A DNA stretch of 64,000 bases from Clostridiaceae bacterium (GTDB lineage Bacteria; Bacillota; Clostridia; Oscillospirales; Acutalibacteraceae): NCBI GenBank assembly GCA_016288315.1, contig JAEEYU010000055.1, positions 62,001 to 126,000 on the forward strand. The letters run 5' to 3'. The stretch's first letter is position 1. Every line of letters begins with the position of its first letter. The notes below the pieces were generated by a model, which searched no databases, was not told the DNA's origin, and worked only from the letters and a program-made list of their open reading frames with translations. Positions 16,543-26,070 of the stretch are shown here, piece by piece. Position numbers and translations under genes: made by a program.

Positions 16543-17004
16543 TTATGAGAATGCTTTTTCTATTGCTTTGACTACCTCTTCGGAATCTGTGCTTACAACA
16601 AGAAGTGAAACGTCGGTTTCCGATGTTGTAATCATTCTGACATCGGCTTTTGATGAAGCGGCGGCACTGAAAATTTTTGCGGCAACACCGCTTAAATCTC
16701 TCATAGCTTCGCCGGACACGGAAATCTTACTGTTGCCGTTGCTGACGCTGATTTTAATTTCGCCGTTTAATTTACGGAGCTCAGCGCAGATATCAAGCAC
16801 GGAAATAAAATCGTTATCATTAACAGTAAAAGAAAAACCGGAATTTGCACCGCTGGGCGGGAGCTGTGAAATCATATCAACATTGATTCCCGCATCAGAG
16901 AACATATTAAATACTTTTGCTATGTGATCAATATCGGCAGATGTGTTGCTGATGCTGATGAGAGTTACATCATCACTGACCGTTATGCTGTCAATAATTT
17001 TCAT
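16543..17004 (-). CDS. Free-standing double ACT-domain protein in the lysine operon
   Basis: Protein of 153 residues that consists of two ACT-like repeats and nothing else. The first runs from SDDVTLISISNTS through VFNMFSDAGINVDMISQLPPS to about residue 75. The second runs from KISVSNGNSKISVSG through SGVAAKIFSAAASSKADVRMITTSETDVSLLV. The pattern resembles the regulatory C-terminus of aspartokinase (LysC), but the kinase domain is missing. No frameshift or remnant of a kinase is seen upstream, where dapB ends 13 bases before. I infer a lysine or threonine sensor that could act as a separate regulatory subunit. The start is ATG 17004 with GAAAGGAG; the upstream codons to 17028 overlap dapB. 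Confidence 0.75.
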   Translation of the reverse strand: MKIIDSITVSDDVTLISISNTSADIDHIAKVFNMFSDAGINVDMISQLPPSGANSGFSFTVNDNDFISVLDICAELRKLNGEIKISVSNGNSKISVSGEAMRDLSGVAAKIFSAAASSKADVRMITTSETDVSLLVVSTDSEEVVKAIEKAFS

Positions 17005-17017
17005 ATTCGTTCTCCTT

Positions 17018-17785
17018 TCAGCCGTCAATGAGTTCTTTCATTGAATAAAGACCGTTTTCTTTTTTAACAATCATTTTTGCAGCACTGAGAGCACCTGAAG
17101 CAAAAAGAGTTTTGCTTCTTGCGGAATGCGAAAGAGTAATTACTTCATCTGTTCCTGCAAAAATAACCTGATGTTCGCCTACTATGTTGCCGGCTCTGAC
17201 AGACTGAATACCAATCTCTTTTTTTGAGCGTTTTTCACGTTTTGAAGCTCTGTCATAAACGTAATCCGGCTGCTCGTCAAGCTCTGATGAAATGCTGTCG
17301 GCAATCATAAGCGCCGTTCCGCTTGGCGCATCGATTTTCTGGTTGTGGTGCATTTCAAGAATCTCAATGTCAAAATCACTGCCGAGAGCTTTTGCGGCCT
17401 TTTTTGCAAGCTCGCAAATAAGGTTAACACCTAAAGACATATTTGCACTGAAGAAAATAGGAACTTCGTATGCGGCAGATTTCATTTTGATTATCTGCTC
17501 TTCATTAAGTCCGGTAGTTGCAATAACTGCGGGCTTTTTGTTTCTGACAATAAAATCGAGAAGTCCGGCAAAAACCGACGGATTGGAAAAATCAATAACA
17601 ACATCAATTCTGTTTAAAACGGAATCGGGGATAAGGTCGAATGATTTATAAATGGGGAAATCTATATTATTGCCGTCAGCAATATCAATGCCGGCAATTA
17701 TCTGAAACTCGTTGCTTTCACTTGCTTTGGCGTAAACTGCCTTGCCCATTTTGCCGAGAGCGCCGCTGAGTAAAATTCCGGTCAT
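17018..17785 (-). CDS. dapB: 4-hydroxy-tetrahydrodipicolinate reductase
   Basis: Second dedicated step of diaminopimelate/lysine synthesis: reduces the DapA product with NAD(P)H to tetrahydrodipicolinate. The 255 residues have the N-terminal Rossmann motif GALGKMGKAV (about 8-17), ATTGLNEEQ, and the signature EMHHNQKIDAPSGTA with the catalytic His and Lys (about 144-158). The C-terminus HSARSKTLFASGAL is typical. AAGGAG precedes the ATG. It lies 46 bases after dapA and 13 bases before the ACT protein, all in one direction. Confidence 0.95.
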   Translation of the reverse strand: MTGILLSGALGKMGKAVYAKASESNEFQIIAGIDIADGNNIDFPIYKSFDLIPDSVLNRIDVVIDFSNPSVFAGLLDFIVRNKKPAVIATTGLNEEQIIKMKSAAYEVPIFFSANMSLGVNLICELAKKAAKALGSDFDIEILEMHHNQKIDAPSGTALMIADSISSELDEQPDYVYDRASKREKRSKKEIGIQSVRAGNIVGEHQVIFAGTDEVITLSHSARSKTLFASGALSAAKMIVKKENGLYSMKELIDG

Positions 17786-17831
17786 TTTAAATTTCTCCTT
17801 TACAAAAGAATAGATTTGATTTTTTCAGTAA

Positions 17832-18719
17832 TTAAACAAGATTGTGTTTTTTGAGTGTAGCAAAAAGCTTTTCTTTCGATGCACTGTCCATTTCATAAAG
17901 AGGAAGTCTGCAGGGGCCTGCATTGAAGCCCATCATATTCATTGCCTCTTTAACGGGGATGGGGTTTACATCCATAAACAGGGCGTTGCAAAGGTCAAGC
18001 CATTCAATCTGAAGTCTGAGACTTTCGGCACTGTCACCGTCAAGGAATTTCTGAACGATGTCGTGTGCGGCTCTGGGCGCAACATTTGAAAGAACGGAGA
18101 TAACGCCTTTTCCGCCGAGCGACATAATCGCTGTTGCCTGGTCGTCATCGCCTGAATAAATTGTAAGATTGTCACCGCAAAGGGCAGCAGTTTTGACTAT
18201 AGCTGAAACGTTGCCGTTAGCTTCTTTTACAGCAACGATTCTTTCGTGCTGAGCAAGCTGAGCATAGGTCTCGGGCTGAATATTTACACCTGTTCTTGAA
18301 GGAACATTATAAAGAATAATGGGAGAGCTTACTCTGTCTGCTACAAAGTTATAATGTGCAACAAGACCTCTCTGAGAAGTTTTATTGTAATACGGAGTAA
18401 CCATAAGCAGAGCGTCAACACCGCATTTTTCAGCGTCGTTTGAAAGTCTGACGGCATAGTCGGTGTCATTGCTGCCTGTGCCTGCAATAACGGGAATTCT
18501 GTGATTGACAACATCAACACAGTATTTGATAACATCTAAATGCTCTTCGTGATTGAGTGTAGCCGATTCACCGGTTGTTCCGCAAACAACTATGGCGTCT
18601 GTTCCGTTGGCTATCTGGTATTCTATAATTTTCGCAAAGCTTTCATAATTGACTGTCATATCCTCGTTGAACGGGGTTATGATTGCAACACCTGCACCTG
18701 TAAATACAACTGGTTTCAT
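17832..18719 (-). CDS. dapA: 4-hydroxy-tetrahydrodipicolinate synthase
   Basis: Condenses pyruvate with aspartate semialdehyde, the first dedicated step of lysine and cell-wall diaminopimelate synthesis. The 295-residue TIM barrel carries TPFNEDMTVNY, GTTGESATL with the Thr-Thr pair, the tyrosine of YYNKTSQRG, YNVPSRTGVN, and the Schiff-base lysine in VAVKEANGN at about residue 164. AAGGAG lies before the ATG. It follows asd by 21 bases. Confidence 0.95.
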   Translation of the reverse strand: MKPVVFTGAGVAIITPFNEDMTVNYESFAKIIEYQIANGTDAIVVCGTTGESATLNHEEHLDVIKYCVDVVNHRIPVIAGTGSNDTDYAVRLSNDAEKCGVDALLMVTPYYNKTSQRGLVAHYNFVADRVSSPIILYNVPSRTGVNIQPETYAQLAQHERIVAVKEANGNVSAIVKTAALCGDNLTIYSGDDDQATAIMSLGGKGVISVLSNVAPRAAHDIVQKFLDGDSAESLRLQIEWLDLCNALFMDVNPIPVKEAMNMMGFNAGPCRLPLYEMDSASKEKLFATLKKHNLV

Positions 18720-18740
18720 ATTATTTACTCCTTGTGAAAA

Positions 18741-19832
18741 TTAAAATTTAGTTACGATGTAGTCCTGATTGCAAAGCTGTTCGGCCATAAGAACAGCACC
18801 GCCTGCAGCACCGCGAAGTGTGTTGTGTGAAAGGCAGACGAATTTGTAATCATACTGTGTATCTTCACGAAGGCGTCCTACCGAGATAGCCATTCCGCCT
18901 TCGAGATTGCGCTGAAGTTTAGTCTGGGGGAGGTTGTCCTCTTCAAAATAGTTGAGGAACTGTTTGGGTGCGCTGGGAAGTTCTGCTTCCTGAGGATAAC
19001 CTTTGAATTCCTTCCAGATTTTGAGAATCTCATCTTTTGTCGGTTTGTTCTCAAAACGAACAAATACAGCCGCCATATGACCGTCTGAGCAGGGAACTCT
19101 CAGGCACTGAGCCGTAAAATGAGGAACGGTTGCGGGAACAATTTCTTCGCCTTCGATTTTACCCCAGATTTTAAGAGGTTCAATCTCTGACTTTTCTTCT
19201 TCGCCGCCGATAAACGGAATGACGTTGTCAATCATTTCGGGCCATCTTTCAAAAGTTTTGCCTGCGCCGGAAATTGCCTGATAAGTGCAGACAAGAACGT
19301 CTTTGACACCGTATTTTTCATGAAGCGGAAAAAGAGCGGGAACATAGCTCTGAAGCGAGCAGTTTGACTTAACAGCGATAAAGCCTCTTTTTGTGCCGAG
19401 ATGCTTTTTCTGTGCCTCGATGATTTTTGCGTGGTCGGGGTTAAGCTCGGGAACAATCATCGGAACATCGGGAGTGTGTCTGTTGGCGCTGTTGTTTGAA
19501 ATAACGGGGCATTCGTGAAGTGCATATTCTTTTTCAAGCGCCTTAATCTCATCTTTTTTCATATCAACTGCGCAGAAAACAAAGTCAACCATTTCGGTGA
19601 TTTTGTCAATGTCGGCGGCAGCATCCATAACAACAATGTTTTCCATTTTTGCGGGGATGGGTGTAGCCATGCACCATTTTGCGCCTACGGCTTCTTTATA
19701 TGTTTTGCCTGCCGAACGCGAACTTGCGGCAAGTGCTACAACTTCAAACCAGGGATGATTCTCAAGCAGGGTTGCAAAACGCTGACCTACCATACCGGTT
19801 GCTCCGACAATACCCACTCTGTAATGCTTCAT
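18741..19832 (-). CDS. asd: Aspartate-semialdehyde dehydrogenase
   Basis: Reduces aspartyl phosphate to aspartate semialdehyde with NADPH, the branch point to lysine, threonine and methionine. The 363 residues match the archaeal/fungal-like type of Asd rather than the enterobacterial one: VGIVGATGMVGQRF at the N-terminus, SNNSANRHTPDVPMIVPELN and the catalytic cysteine in AVKSNCSLQ (about 154). The C-terminal RLREDTQYDYKFVCLSHNT is also typical. The start is ATG 19832 with GAAGGA; the 22 upstream in-frame codons look like leader. It is first in the lysine operon, behind the promoter at 19935-19963. No lysC aspartokinase is in this operon. Confidence 0.93.
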   Translation of the reverse strand: MKHYRVGIVGATGMVGQRFATLLENHPWFEVVALAASSRSAGKTYKEAVGAKWCMATPIPAKMENIVVMDAAADIDKITEMVDFVFCAVDMKKDEIKALEKEYALHECPVISNNSANRHTPDVPMIVPELNPDHAKIIEAQKKHLGTKRGFIAVKSNCSLQSYVPALFPLHEKYGVKDVLVCTYQAISGAGKTFERWPEMIDNVIPFIGGEEEKSEIEPLKIWGKIEGEEIVPATVPHFTAQCLRVPCSDGHMAAVFVRFENKPTKDEILKIWKEFKGYPQEAELPSAPKQFLNYFEEDNLPQTKLQRNLEGGMAISVGRLREDTQYDYKFVCLSHNTLRGAAGGAVLMAEQLCNQDYIVTKF

Positions 19833-19934
19833 TTCAAATCCTTCTTTCAAACTTTTGTGTTGTATTTTTTTCGCTGATGCATTATAATTAAACAACAATA
19901 AAATCTATGCTGATTTTATACAACTTAATTATTT

Positions 19935-19963
19935 ATATTATCATTATGTTTTCTCTGTGTCAA
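19935..19963 (-). promoter_or_regulatory. Candidate promoter of the lysine operon
   Basis: On the minus strand TTGACA (19963-19958) and TAATAT (19940-19935) with a 17-base spacer. The leader to the asd start would be about 95 bases, too short for a standard lysine riboswitch, and I see no such element. Confidence 0.5.
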
Positions 19964-20019
19964 ATATTATATTATACAAATATATTATTTTTCAGAATAA
20001 TTTTTTGGTGGAATAAATA

Positions 20020-21054
20020 ATGAAAAAAAGTGATTTCTTTTACAACCTGCCCGAAGAGCTGATTGCGCAGACTCCTGTTGAACCGAGAGATTCTTCCCGC
20101 CTGCTTGTTCTCGGCAAAAAAGACGGTTCAATCGAACATAGAATTTTTCGGGATATAACAGATTATTTTAAACCCGGCGACTGCCTGATTCTAAACAACA
20201 CTAAAGTTTTGCCCGCAAGAATTTACGGCACAAGAACAGATACCGGTGCAACAGTTGAATTCCTTCTGCTTAAAAGAAAAAGCGAAACAGACTGGGAGGT
20301 TATTGCAGGTCCGGGCAAAAAAGCGCGTGAAGGTCATAAGTTCACGTTCGGAGACGGGCTGATGAATGCAGAGGTTCTTGAAGTTCTGCCTGACGGCAAC
20401 CGTATAGTTCACTTTGAATGTGAAAAGAATTTTTACGAAACGCTTGATAAAATAGGCGAAATGCCTTTACCTCATTATATCACGCATAAACTCGACAATC
20501 CGGAAAGATATCAGACTGTATATGCTCAGATAAACGGCAGCGCCGCCGCTCCCACAGCCGGACTTCATTTTACTCCCGAGCTGCTTGATAAAATAAAAAA
20601 GATTGGAGTCAGGGTTTCTTTTGTTACTCTTCACGTCGGTCTCGGAACATTCCGCCCCGTTAAAGCGGAGAATATCGAAGACCATCACATGCACTCGGAA
20701 CACTACTCATTGCCGGAAGAAACAGCAAATATTATCAATGAAACAAAAAAGAACGGCGGAACTGTTTTTGCCGTCGGAACCACCTGCACGAGAACTCTCG
20801 AATCTGTTGCAACAAAATACGGTGAAATCAGAGCGGATGAAGGGGATACCGACATTTTCATTTATCCCGGCTATGAGTTTAAGTGTGTTGATTCACTGAT
20901 AACTAATTTTCACCTGCCCGAAAGCACTCTTATTATGCTTGTAAGTGCTTTTTGCGGGTATGACAACATAATGAATGCATATAAAATTGCCGTTGCCGAA
21001 AAATACCGCTTTTTTTCATTCGGCGATGCAATGTGCATAACAGACAGAATCTGA
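20020..21054 (+). CDS. queA: S-adenosylmethionine:tRNA ribosyltransferase-isomerase
   Basis: Moves the ribosyl part of S-adenosylmethionine onto preQ1 in tRNA to form epoxyqueuosine. The 344 residues begin [23 protein letters not shown] and contain [12 protein letters not shown], the [12 protein letters not shown] signature (about 180-191), [13 protein letters not shown] and the final [27 protein letters not shown] with a GGTGGA signal precedes the start. It is followed after 15 bases by tgt, the enzyme that inserts preQ1. Confidence 0.96.
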   Translation: MKKSDFFYNLPEELIAQTPVEPRDSSRLLVLGKKDGSIEHRIFRDITDYFKPGDCLILNNTKVLPARIYGTRTDTGATVEFLLLKRKSETDWEVIAGPGKKAREGHKFTFGDGLMNAEVLEVLPDGNRIVHFECEKNFYETLDKIGEMPLPHYITHKLDNPERYQTVYAQINGSAAAPTAGLHFTPELLDKIKKIGVRVSFVTLHVGLGTFRPVKAENIEDHHMHSEHYSLPEETANIINETKKNGGTVFAVGTTCTRTLESVATKYGEIRADEGDTDIFIYPGYEFKCVDSLITNFHLPESTLIMLVSAFCGYDNIMNAYKIAVAEKYRFFSFGDAMCITDRI

Positions 21055-22200
<1,146 letters not shown>

Positions 22201-22217
22201 ATTGAAATAAATTTTTC

Positions 22218-22246
22218 TTGCATATTCAGTTTATTTACTGTATAAT
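22218..22246 (+). promoter_or_regulatory. Promoter in front of yajC
   Basis: TTGCAT (22218-22223) and TATAAT (22241-22246) with a 17-base spacer, in the 76-base gap between tgt and yajC. It would allow yajC to be expressed apart from queA-tgt. Confidence 0.6.
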
Positions 22247-22276
22247 CTTTTTCAGTAATTTTCGGAGGTTTATTTA

Positions 22277-22735
22277 ATGAATATTTCAGCGTTAACAACC
22301 CTTCTTGCAAGTGCTAACGGCGCTTCACAGAGAAGCTCAATGTCAATGATTATCCTTATTGTTGCCATGTTCGGCGTTATGTATTTTGTTATGATAAGGC
22401 CGCAGAAGAAAAAGCAGCAGCAGGAACAGGAAATGCGCGACAGCATCCAGGTCGGCGATGAGATTACCACAATCGGCGGCATCATGGGCAGAGTAGTTAC
22501 CGTAAAAGAAGATTCTCTTGTTATTGAGACCGGCGCAGACCGCAACAAGATGAAAATAACCCGCTGGGCTGTTTCAACAAACAACACTGCAGTTGAAAAG
22601 GCAGAAGCTGAAAAAGCTGCAGCAAAAGAAGCTGCAGAAGCGGAAAAGAACAAAAAGATTGAAGAAGCAGCAGAAGCCGGCAAGGCAAAAAGAAAAAAGA
22701 CAAAAAAGAATAAAGACGATACTTTTGAAGACTGA
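22277..22735 (+). CDS. yajC: YajC preprotein translocase subunit
   Basis: Small membrane partner of the SecDF part of the Sec translocase. One membrane helix (about 20-40) is followed by FVMIRPQKKKQQQEQEMRDSI, GDEITTIGGIMGRV and VIETGADRNKMKI, the YajC signature. The usual protein is about 90-110 residues; here a 50-residue tail rich in Ala, Glu and Lys (from about 100 to the end) extends it to 152. CGGAGG precedes the ATG. secD and secF do not follow; the gene ends at a terminator. Confidence 0.9.
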   Translation: MNISALTTLLASANGASQRSSMSMIILIVAMFGVMYFVMIRPQKKKQQQEQEMRDSIQVGDEITTIGGIMGRVVTVKEDSLVIETGADRNKMKITRWAVSTNNTAVEKAEAEKAAAKEAAEAEKNKKIEEAAEAGKAKRKKTKKNKDDTFED

Positions 22736-22746
22736 TTTGAAAAATT

Positions 22747-22775
22747 AAAAGCCGCCTGAGGGCGGCTTTTTTGTG
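22747..22775. terminator. Bidirectional terminator after yajC
   Basis: AAAAGCCGCC (22747-22756), loop TGAG, GGCGGCTTTT (22761-22770) and then TTGTGTTTT. The opposite strand reads the same stem followed by TAATTTTT, so it can also serve the convergent phosphoesterase gene. Confidence 0.9.
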
Positions 22776-22782
22776 TTTTAAT

Positions 22783-24171
22783 TTATAATTCAATCGGGAA
22801 ATTATTAAGGTCATTTCCCGCTACAAGCACATCAACAAGTTCATTTATCTGTCGGAGCGCCTTGTTCTTTTTGAGAATTCTTGAAGGAATTGACACAACC
22901 GATGTCAACAGTTTATAAAAATCGCTTTCACGGTCAAATCTGTTCTGCTGAGCATTGAAAATGTTAAGGAACACCATTCTGCCTATGTCCATTACTTTTT
23001 CATCACGGTAGGGGAGAGTCCATTTTTTGTCAATAACCCTGCCGAAAGTAAGCAAATTGAGGATTCGGTAAGCTTTCTTAACAGTCAGTCTGTCAACAAA
23101 TTTTGCCGCCGGCTTCAGCAGAAAACGGAAACGGACAAGCTTATCCGCAGGGGCGTTAAGTGCTTTAATACGGTCAATAAACTCGTTTTTGTCACCGTAG
23201 GCAACGCCCTCAATAGTTTTGTTAATAAGATTCAAAGCGTGTTCTTTGAAGAACGCCTGCGCATCGGCAACGCCTTCAAATGAGTCGAGATAATCAAAAT
23301 CAAGCGTTATTGTTTTTCGGTCGTCATTGACTGTTACGACTGCAATAGGTGCAGGATATCCGCAGATTGAACCAACATTGATTGAAGTTATGCTGTTGCC
23401 TGCAGGCGAAGTGAATTTTTTGACGTCTGTCATATGCGAATGACCTACAAAACTGTATTTAAGACCCATATCCGCAAGTCTTGAAGCAACTTTCTCTTCA
23501 TCCTTGACGCTCATTCCGCCGCCGGAAATCATAGGGTGAATATGTTTAACCAGCAGGTGGTGTTCCATACTGATAACCATCATATCTTTTTCACGAGCGT
23601 CCTTCATCTGTTTTTCTATCCATTGAAAATGTTCTTCAGAAAAACCTGAACCGCCCATTCCCGACTGGTCATCATTAAAGCAGAGAAGTTTAAGCTTGTC
23701 GTTGAAATCAACGGCGTATGACGATGTGCCGAGATGAGTGAAGAATTCATCCGATGCCTGCTTCGGACCGAATTCATAATAGAAATCTCGCAATTTGTCT
23801 GCGGGCATCGTTTCAACATCGTGATAAACATTTTCTCCCTCATATCTTCTGGGATTGTTGTCGCTGCAGAAATCGTGTGTGGCTGTAATTACAAAAACAG
23901 GTTTGTGTTTTTGCAGCTCACGCAGTTTTTCACGAAATTCCTCGTGGCTGACTATTTCACCGTCATTTGAAAGGTCGCCGGCTATCAGAACCGCATCTGA
24001 GTCACTTTCTGCAATCTTTTTAAATGCAGCGTCAACAATTTCAGATGTTTCGGCAAGACATTTCTGGTCTGATTCGCTGCGTAGCGTATAAGCTCTGCCT
24101 TCATAACCAAGCTTTCTTGAATAATAATGTGGGTCGGCAATAACAGTCAGTTTAACTTTTTTCTCCGGCAT
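22783..24171 (-). CDS. Calcineurin-like metallophosphoesterase
   Basis: Binuclear-metal phosphoesterase of unknown substrate, 462 residues without signal peptide. The full motif set is present: IADPHYYS (D, H), LIAGDLSNDG (D), TATHDF in place of the usual GNHD, MEHHL (H) and VGHSHMTD (G-H-x-H). The threonine-for-asparagine change in the third motif, TATHD instead of G-N-H-D/E, is notable because that asparagine normally binds metal. The C-terminal 200 residues have no recognisable domain. It is 15 bases downstream of a GDPD gene, so the two phosphoesterases are likely expressed together and may act on the same lipid-derived compounds; this is inference. Confidence 0.85.
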   Translation of the reverse strand: MPEKKVKLTVIADPHYYSRKLGYEGRAYTLRSESDQKCLAETSEIVDAAFKKIAESDSDAVLIAGDLSNDGEIVSHEEFREKLRELQKHKPVFVITATHDFCSDNNPRRYEGENVYHDVETMPADKLRDFYYEFGPKQASDEFFTHLGTSSYAVDFNDKLKLLCFNDDQSGMGGSGFSEEHFQWIEKQMKDAREKDMMVISMEHHLLVKHIHPMISGGGMSVKDEEKVASRLADMGLKYSFVGHSHMTDVKKFTSPAGNSITSINVGSICGYPAPIAVVTVNDDRKTITLDFDYLDSFEGVADAQAFFKEHALNLINKTIEGVAYGDKNEFIDRIKALNAPADKLVRFRFLLKPAAKFVDRLTVKKAYRILNLLTFGRVIDKKWTLPYRDEKVMDIGRMVFLNIFNAQQNRFDRESDFYKLLTSVVSIPSRILKKNKALRQINELVDVLVAGNDLNNFPIEL

Positions 24172-24186
24172 GGTAATCTCTCCGTT

Positions 24187-24981
24187 TTAAGTGTATTTTT
24201 GTAATTCAAATCTGTTTATTGTGTCTCTTGCCAGTTCGGGGCGGTCTGTTATTAATGCGTCAACACCGAAATTCAGACATTTTTCCATATCTGTTTTTTT
24301 ATTAACCGTCCAGGCACAGATCTTAAATCCGAAACTGTGCGCAAGGCTGACAACCTCTTTATTGAGAGTTTTGTGAAACGGGTGCATGGAATATGCACCT
24401 ATCTCTTTAGCTATTTTAAAAGGCGGGTAAAGAATTGTATTATAAAAAGATTTGGGCCCGGGATATAAAAGCCCGGTTCTGCAATTGGATGCGATTTCTT
24501 TTGCGTGCAAAAGAAGTTTCACATCAAAACTTGAAATCAGGAGCCGGTCAAACAATCCGTGATTTTTAACAGAGTCAATCAACTGCTCCACAATTCCGGT
24601 TTCACCGTTTTTCGGGCTTTTTATTTCAATATTCATAACGCCGCTTGCGGTTTCTTTTTTGACAAGCTCAAGCAGGTCGTCAAGCGTTGAAATCCGCAGG
24701 TTTTTGAAACTGTCAGAAAAATATGAGCCAAAATCGAACGAACGCAAAAGGTCGAGCGAATAATCCGCAATTTTTCCGATTCCGTCCGATACATTGTTGA
24801 TTTTATAGTCATGGCAAACGACAATCACATTGTCTTTAGTGCAGTGGATATCTGTCTCAAAGCTTGAAAAACCAAGGTCAAAAGCTTTCTGAAATGCAGG
24901 CAGAGTGTTTTGCGGAGCATAGGTGTTTGCTCCGCGGTGCGCCATTATCATACATTTTTTGCCTATAAGTTCGTTTGCCAT
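24187..24981 (-). CDS. Glycerophosphodiester phosphodiesterase family protein (second copy)
   Basis: GDPD-family phosphodiesterase of 264 residues, paralogous to the one at 2347-3105. Motifs: MAHRGANTYAPQNTLPAF with the catalytic His-Arg, FETDIHCTKD, VVCHDYKI, NIEIKSPKNGETG and the C-terminal ICAWTVNKK and GVDALITDRPE. No signal peptide. It is first in a two-gene unit with the metallophosphoesterase, behind the promoter at 25011-25039. The N-terminal dozen residues (MANELIGKK) are not in the paralogue. Confidence 0.9.
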   Translation of the reverse strand: MANELIGKKCMIMAHRGANTYAPQNTLPAFQKAFDLGFSSFETDIHCTKDNVIVVCHDYKINNVSDGIGKIADYSLDLLRSFDFGSYFSDSFKNLRISTLDDLLELVKKETASGVMNIEIKSPKNGETGIVEQLIDSVKNHGLFDRLLISSFDVKLLLHAKEIASNCRTGLLYPGPKSFYNTILYPPFKIAKEIGAYSMHPFHKTLNKEVVSLAHSFGFKICAWTVNKKTDMEKCLNFGVDALITDRPELARDTINRFELQKYT

Positions 24982-25010
24982 TTTTTTCTCTCTTAATATT
25001 TTATTATTTA

Positions 25011-25039
25011 ATTATATCATAGATAAAAGCACTTGTTAA
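25011..25039 (-). promoter_or_regulatory. Candidate promoter of the GDPD-phosphoesterase unit
   Basis: On the minus strand TTAACA (25039-25034) and TATAAT (25016-25011) with a 17-base spacer. Confidence 0.5.
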
Positions 25040-25053
25040 GAGTTTTTTATTTC

Positions 25054-25082
25054 TTGATTAAAACACATACAAATGATATAAT
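25054..25082 (+). promoter_or_regulatory. Promoter of the alpha/beta hydrolase gene
   Basis: TTGATT (25054-25059) and TATAAT (25077-25082) with a 17-base spacer, just ahead of AAGGAGG at 25090. It supports the ATG at 25105 over the earlier in-frame start at 25033. Confidence 0.6.
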
Positions 25083-25104
25083 AAAAAGCAAGGAGGAGTG
25101 TTAT

Positions 25105-26031
25105 ATGATTTATCTGATAATTGCATTATTTGCGGTTCTTGTTATTCTTGCGGCGGCAGGTCTGGTTGCTTTTAAAATCGGTATTATTCCAAAAAGAGTT
25201 AAAAAACCGGAAACTGAACCGATTAAAATCGAACGAACAAAATGGCGAAAAGCAAACAATGATTACCTTTATTCGCTCAACCCTGAAGACCTGAGTATTA
25301 AAACACCCGACGGGCTTACTCTCAAAGCATGGTACGTTCCCGCCGAGCAGCCGACAAACAGGTTTGTTATCTGCGTTCACGGTTACAACTGCAACGGTCC
25401 CGACGAATGCAGCCATATTCTTAAATATTTCAGAAATGTCAAGGGCTACAATTATTTTCTTCCGGACCTTCGCGGTCACGGCAGAAGCGAAGGCAACAGA
25501 ATCGGTTTCGGCTACCTTGACAGCAAGGATATTCTGCAGTGGATTGATTATCTTTTAAACAGATTCGGCAAAGATATTGAAATAATCCTTTACGGTATTT
25601 CCATGGGTGCCGCAACTGTAATGCTGGTAAATGAAAGCAATCCGCCCGAGCAGGTTAAGCTGGTTATTGAAGACTGCGGCTTCACAAACGCTTATGAAGA
25701 AATGGTTAACACCGTTAAAAACACATTGAAGTTCAACTGCCCGTTTCTTGTTTCTCTCGGTAACATCTGGTGCAGAATTCTTGCGGGCTATGACCTCAAA
25801 AAAGATTCTGACCCTGTCGGCAAAATGAAAAATGCCAAGAATCCCGTTTTGTTTATTCACGGTGATGCCGATACATTTGTTCCGACATATATGTGCCACA
25901 AGCTTTATGATGCCTGCCCGACGCCCAAAGATAAACTCATTATTCCGGGAGCCGTTCACGCTTTCAGCTACTATGACGGCAAAGCGGAATATGAAGCTAA
26001 AATTGACGAATTCACATCAAAATATCTTTGA
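25105..26031 (+). CDS. Membrane-anchored alpha/beta hydrolase
   Basis: Serine hydrolase of unknown substrate, 308 residues. An N-terminal membrane helix (about 2-22) anchors it. The alpha/beta fold shows VICVHGYNCNG (oxyanion loop), LPDLRGHGRSEG, the nucleophile serine in YGISMGAAT (about 168), the acid in FIHGDADTFVP (about 251-257) and the histidine in AVHAFSYY. This order is typical of YqkD/BAAT-like hydrolases. AGGAGG lies before the ATG. It is a single-gene unit with its own promoter and terminator. Confidence 0.87.
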   Translation: MIYLIIALFAVLVILAAAGLVAFKIGIIPKRVKKPETEPIKIERTKWRKANNDYLYSLNPEDLSIKTPDGLTLKAWYVPAEQPTNRFVICVHGYNCNGPDECSHILKYFRNVKGYNYFLPDLRGHGRSEGNRIGFGYLDSKDILQWIDYLLNRFGKDIEIILYGISMGAATVMLVNESNPPEQVKLVIEDCGFTNAYEEMVNTVKNTLKFNCPFLVSLGNIWCRILAGYDLKKDSDPVGKMKNAKNPVLFIHGDADTFVPTYMCHKLYDACPTPKDKLIIPGAVHAFSYYDGKAEYEAKIDEFTSKYL

Positions 26032-26035
26032 TTTC

Positions 26036-26066
26036 AAAAAGGCATCCGGTCAGTCGGATGCCTTTT
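26036..26066. terminator. Bidirectional terminator
   Basis: AAAAGGCATCCG ending at 26048, loop GTCAGT, CGGATGCCTTTT (26055-26066). It lies between the hydrolase and the convergent serine hydrolase, whose stop is at 26071. Confidence 0.88.
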
Positions 26067-26070
26067 AAAA

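Noticed and set aside
19833..19940. Lysine riboswitch in front of asd
   Set aside because: The leader is only about 95 bases and shows none of the helices of the L box.
22270..22683. Ala/Ser/Phe-rich frame antisense to yajC
   Set aside because: Mirror of the Lys/Glu-rich tail of YajC; no start signal.
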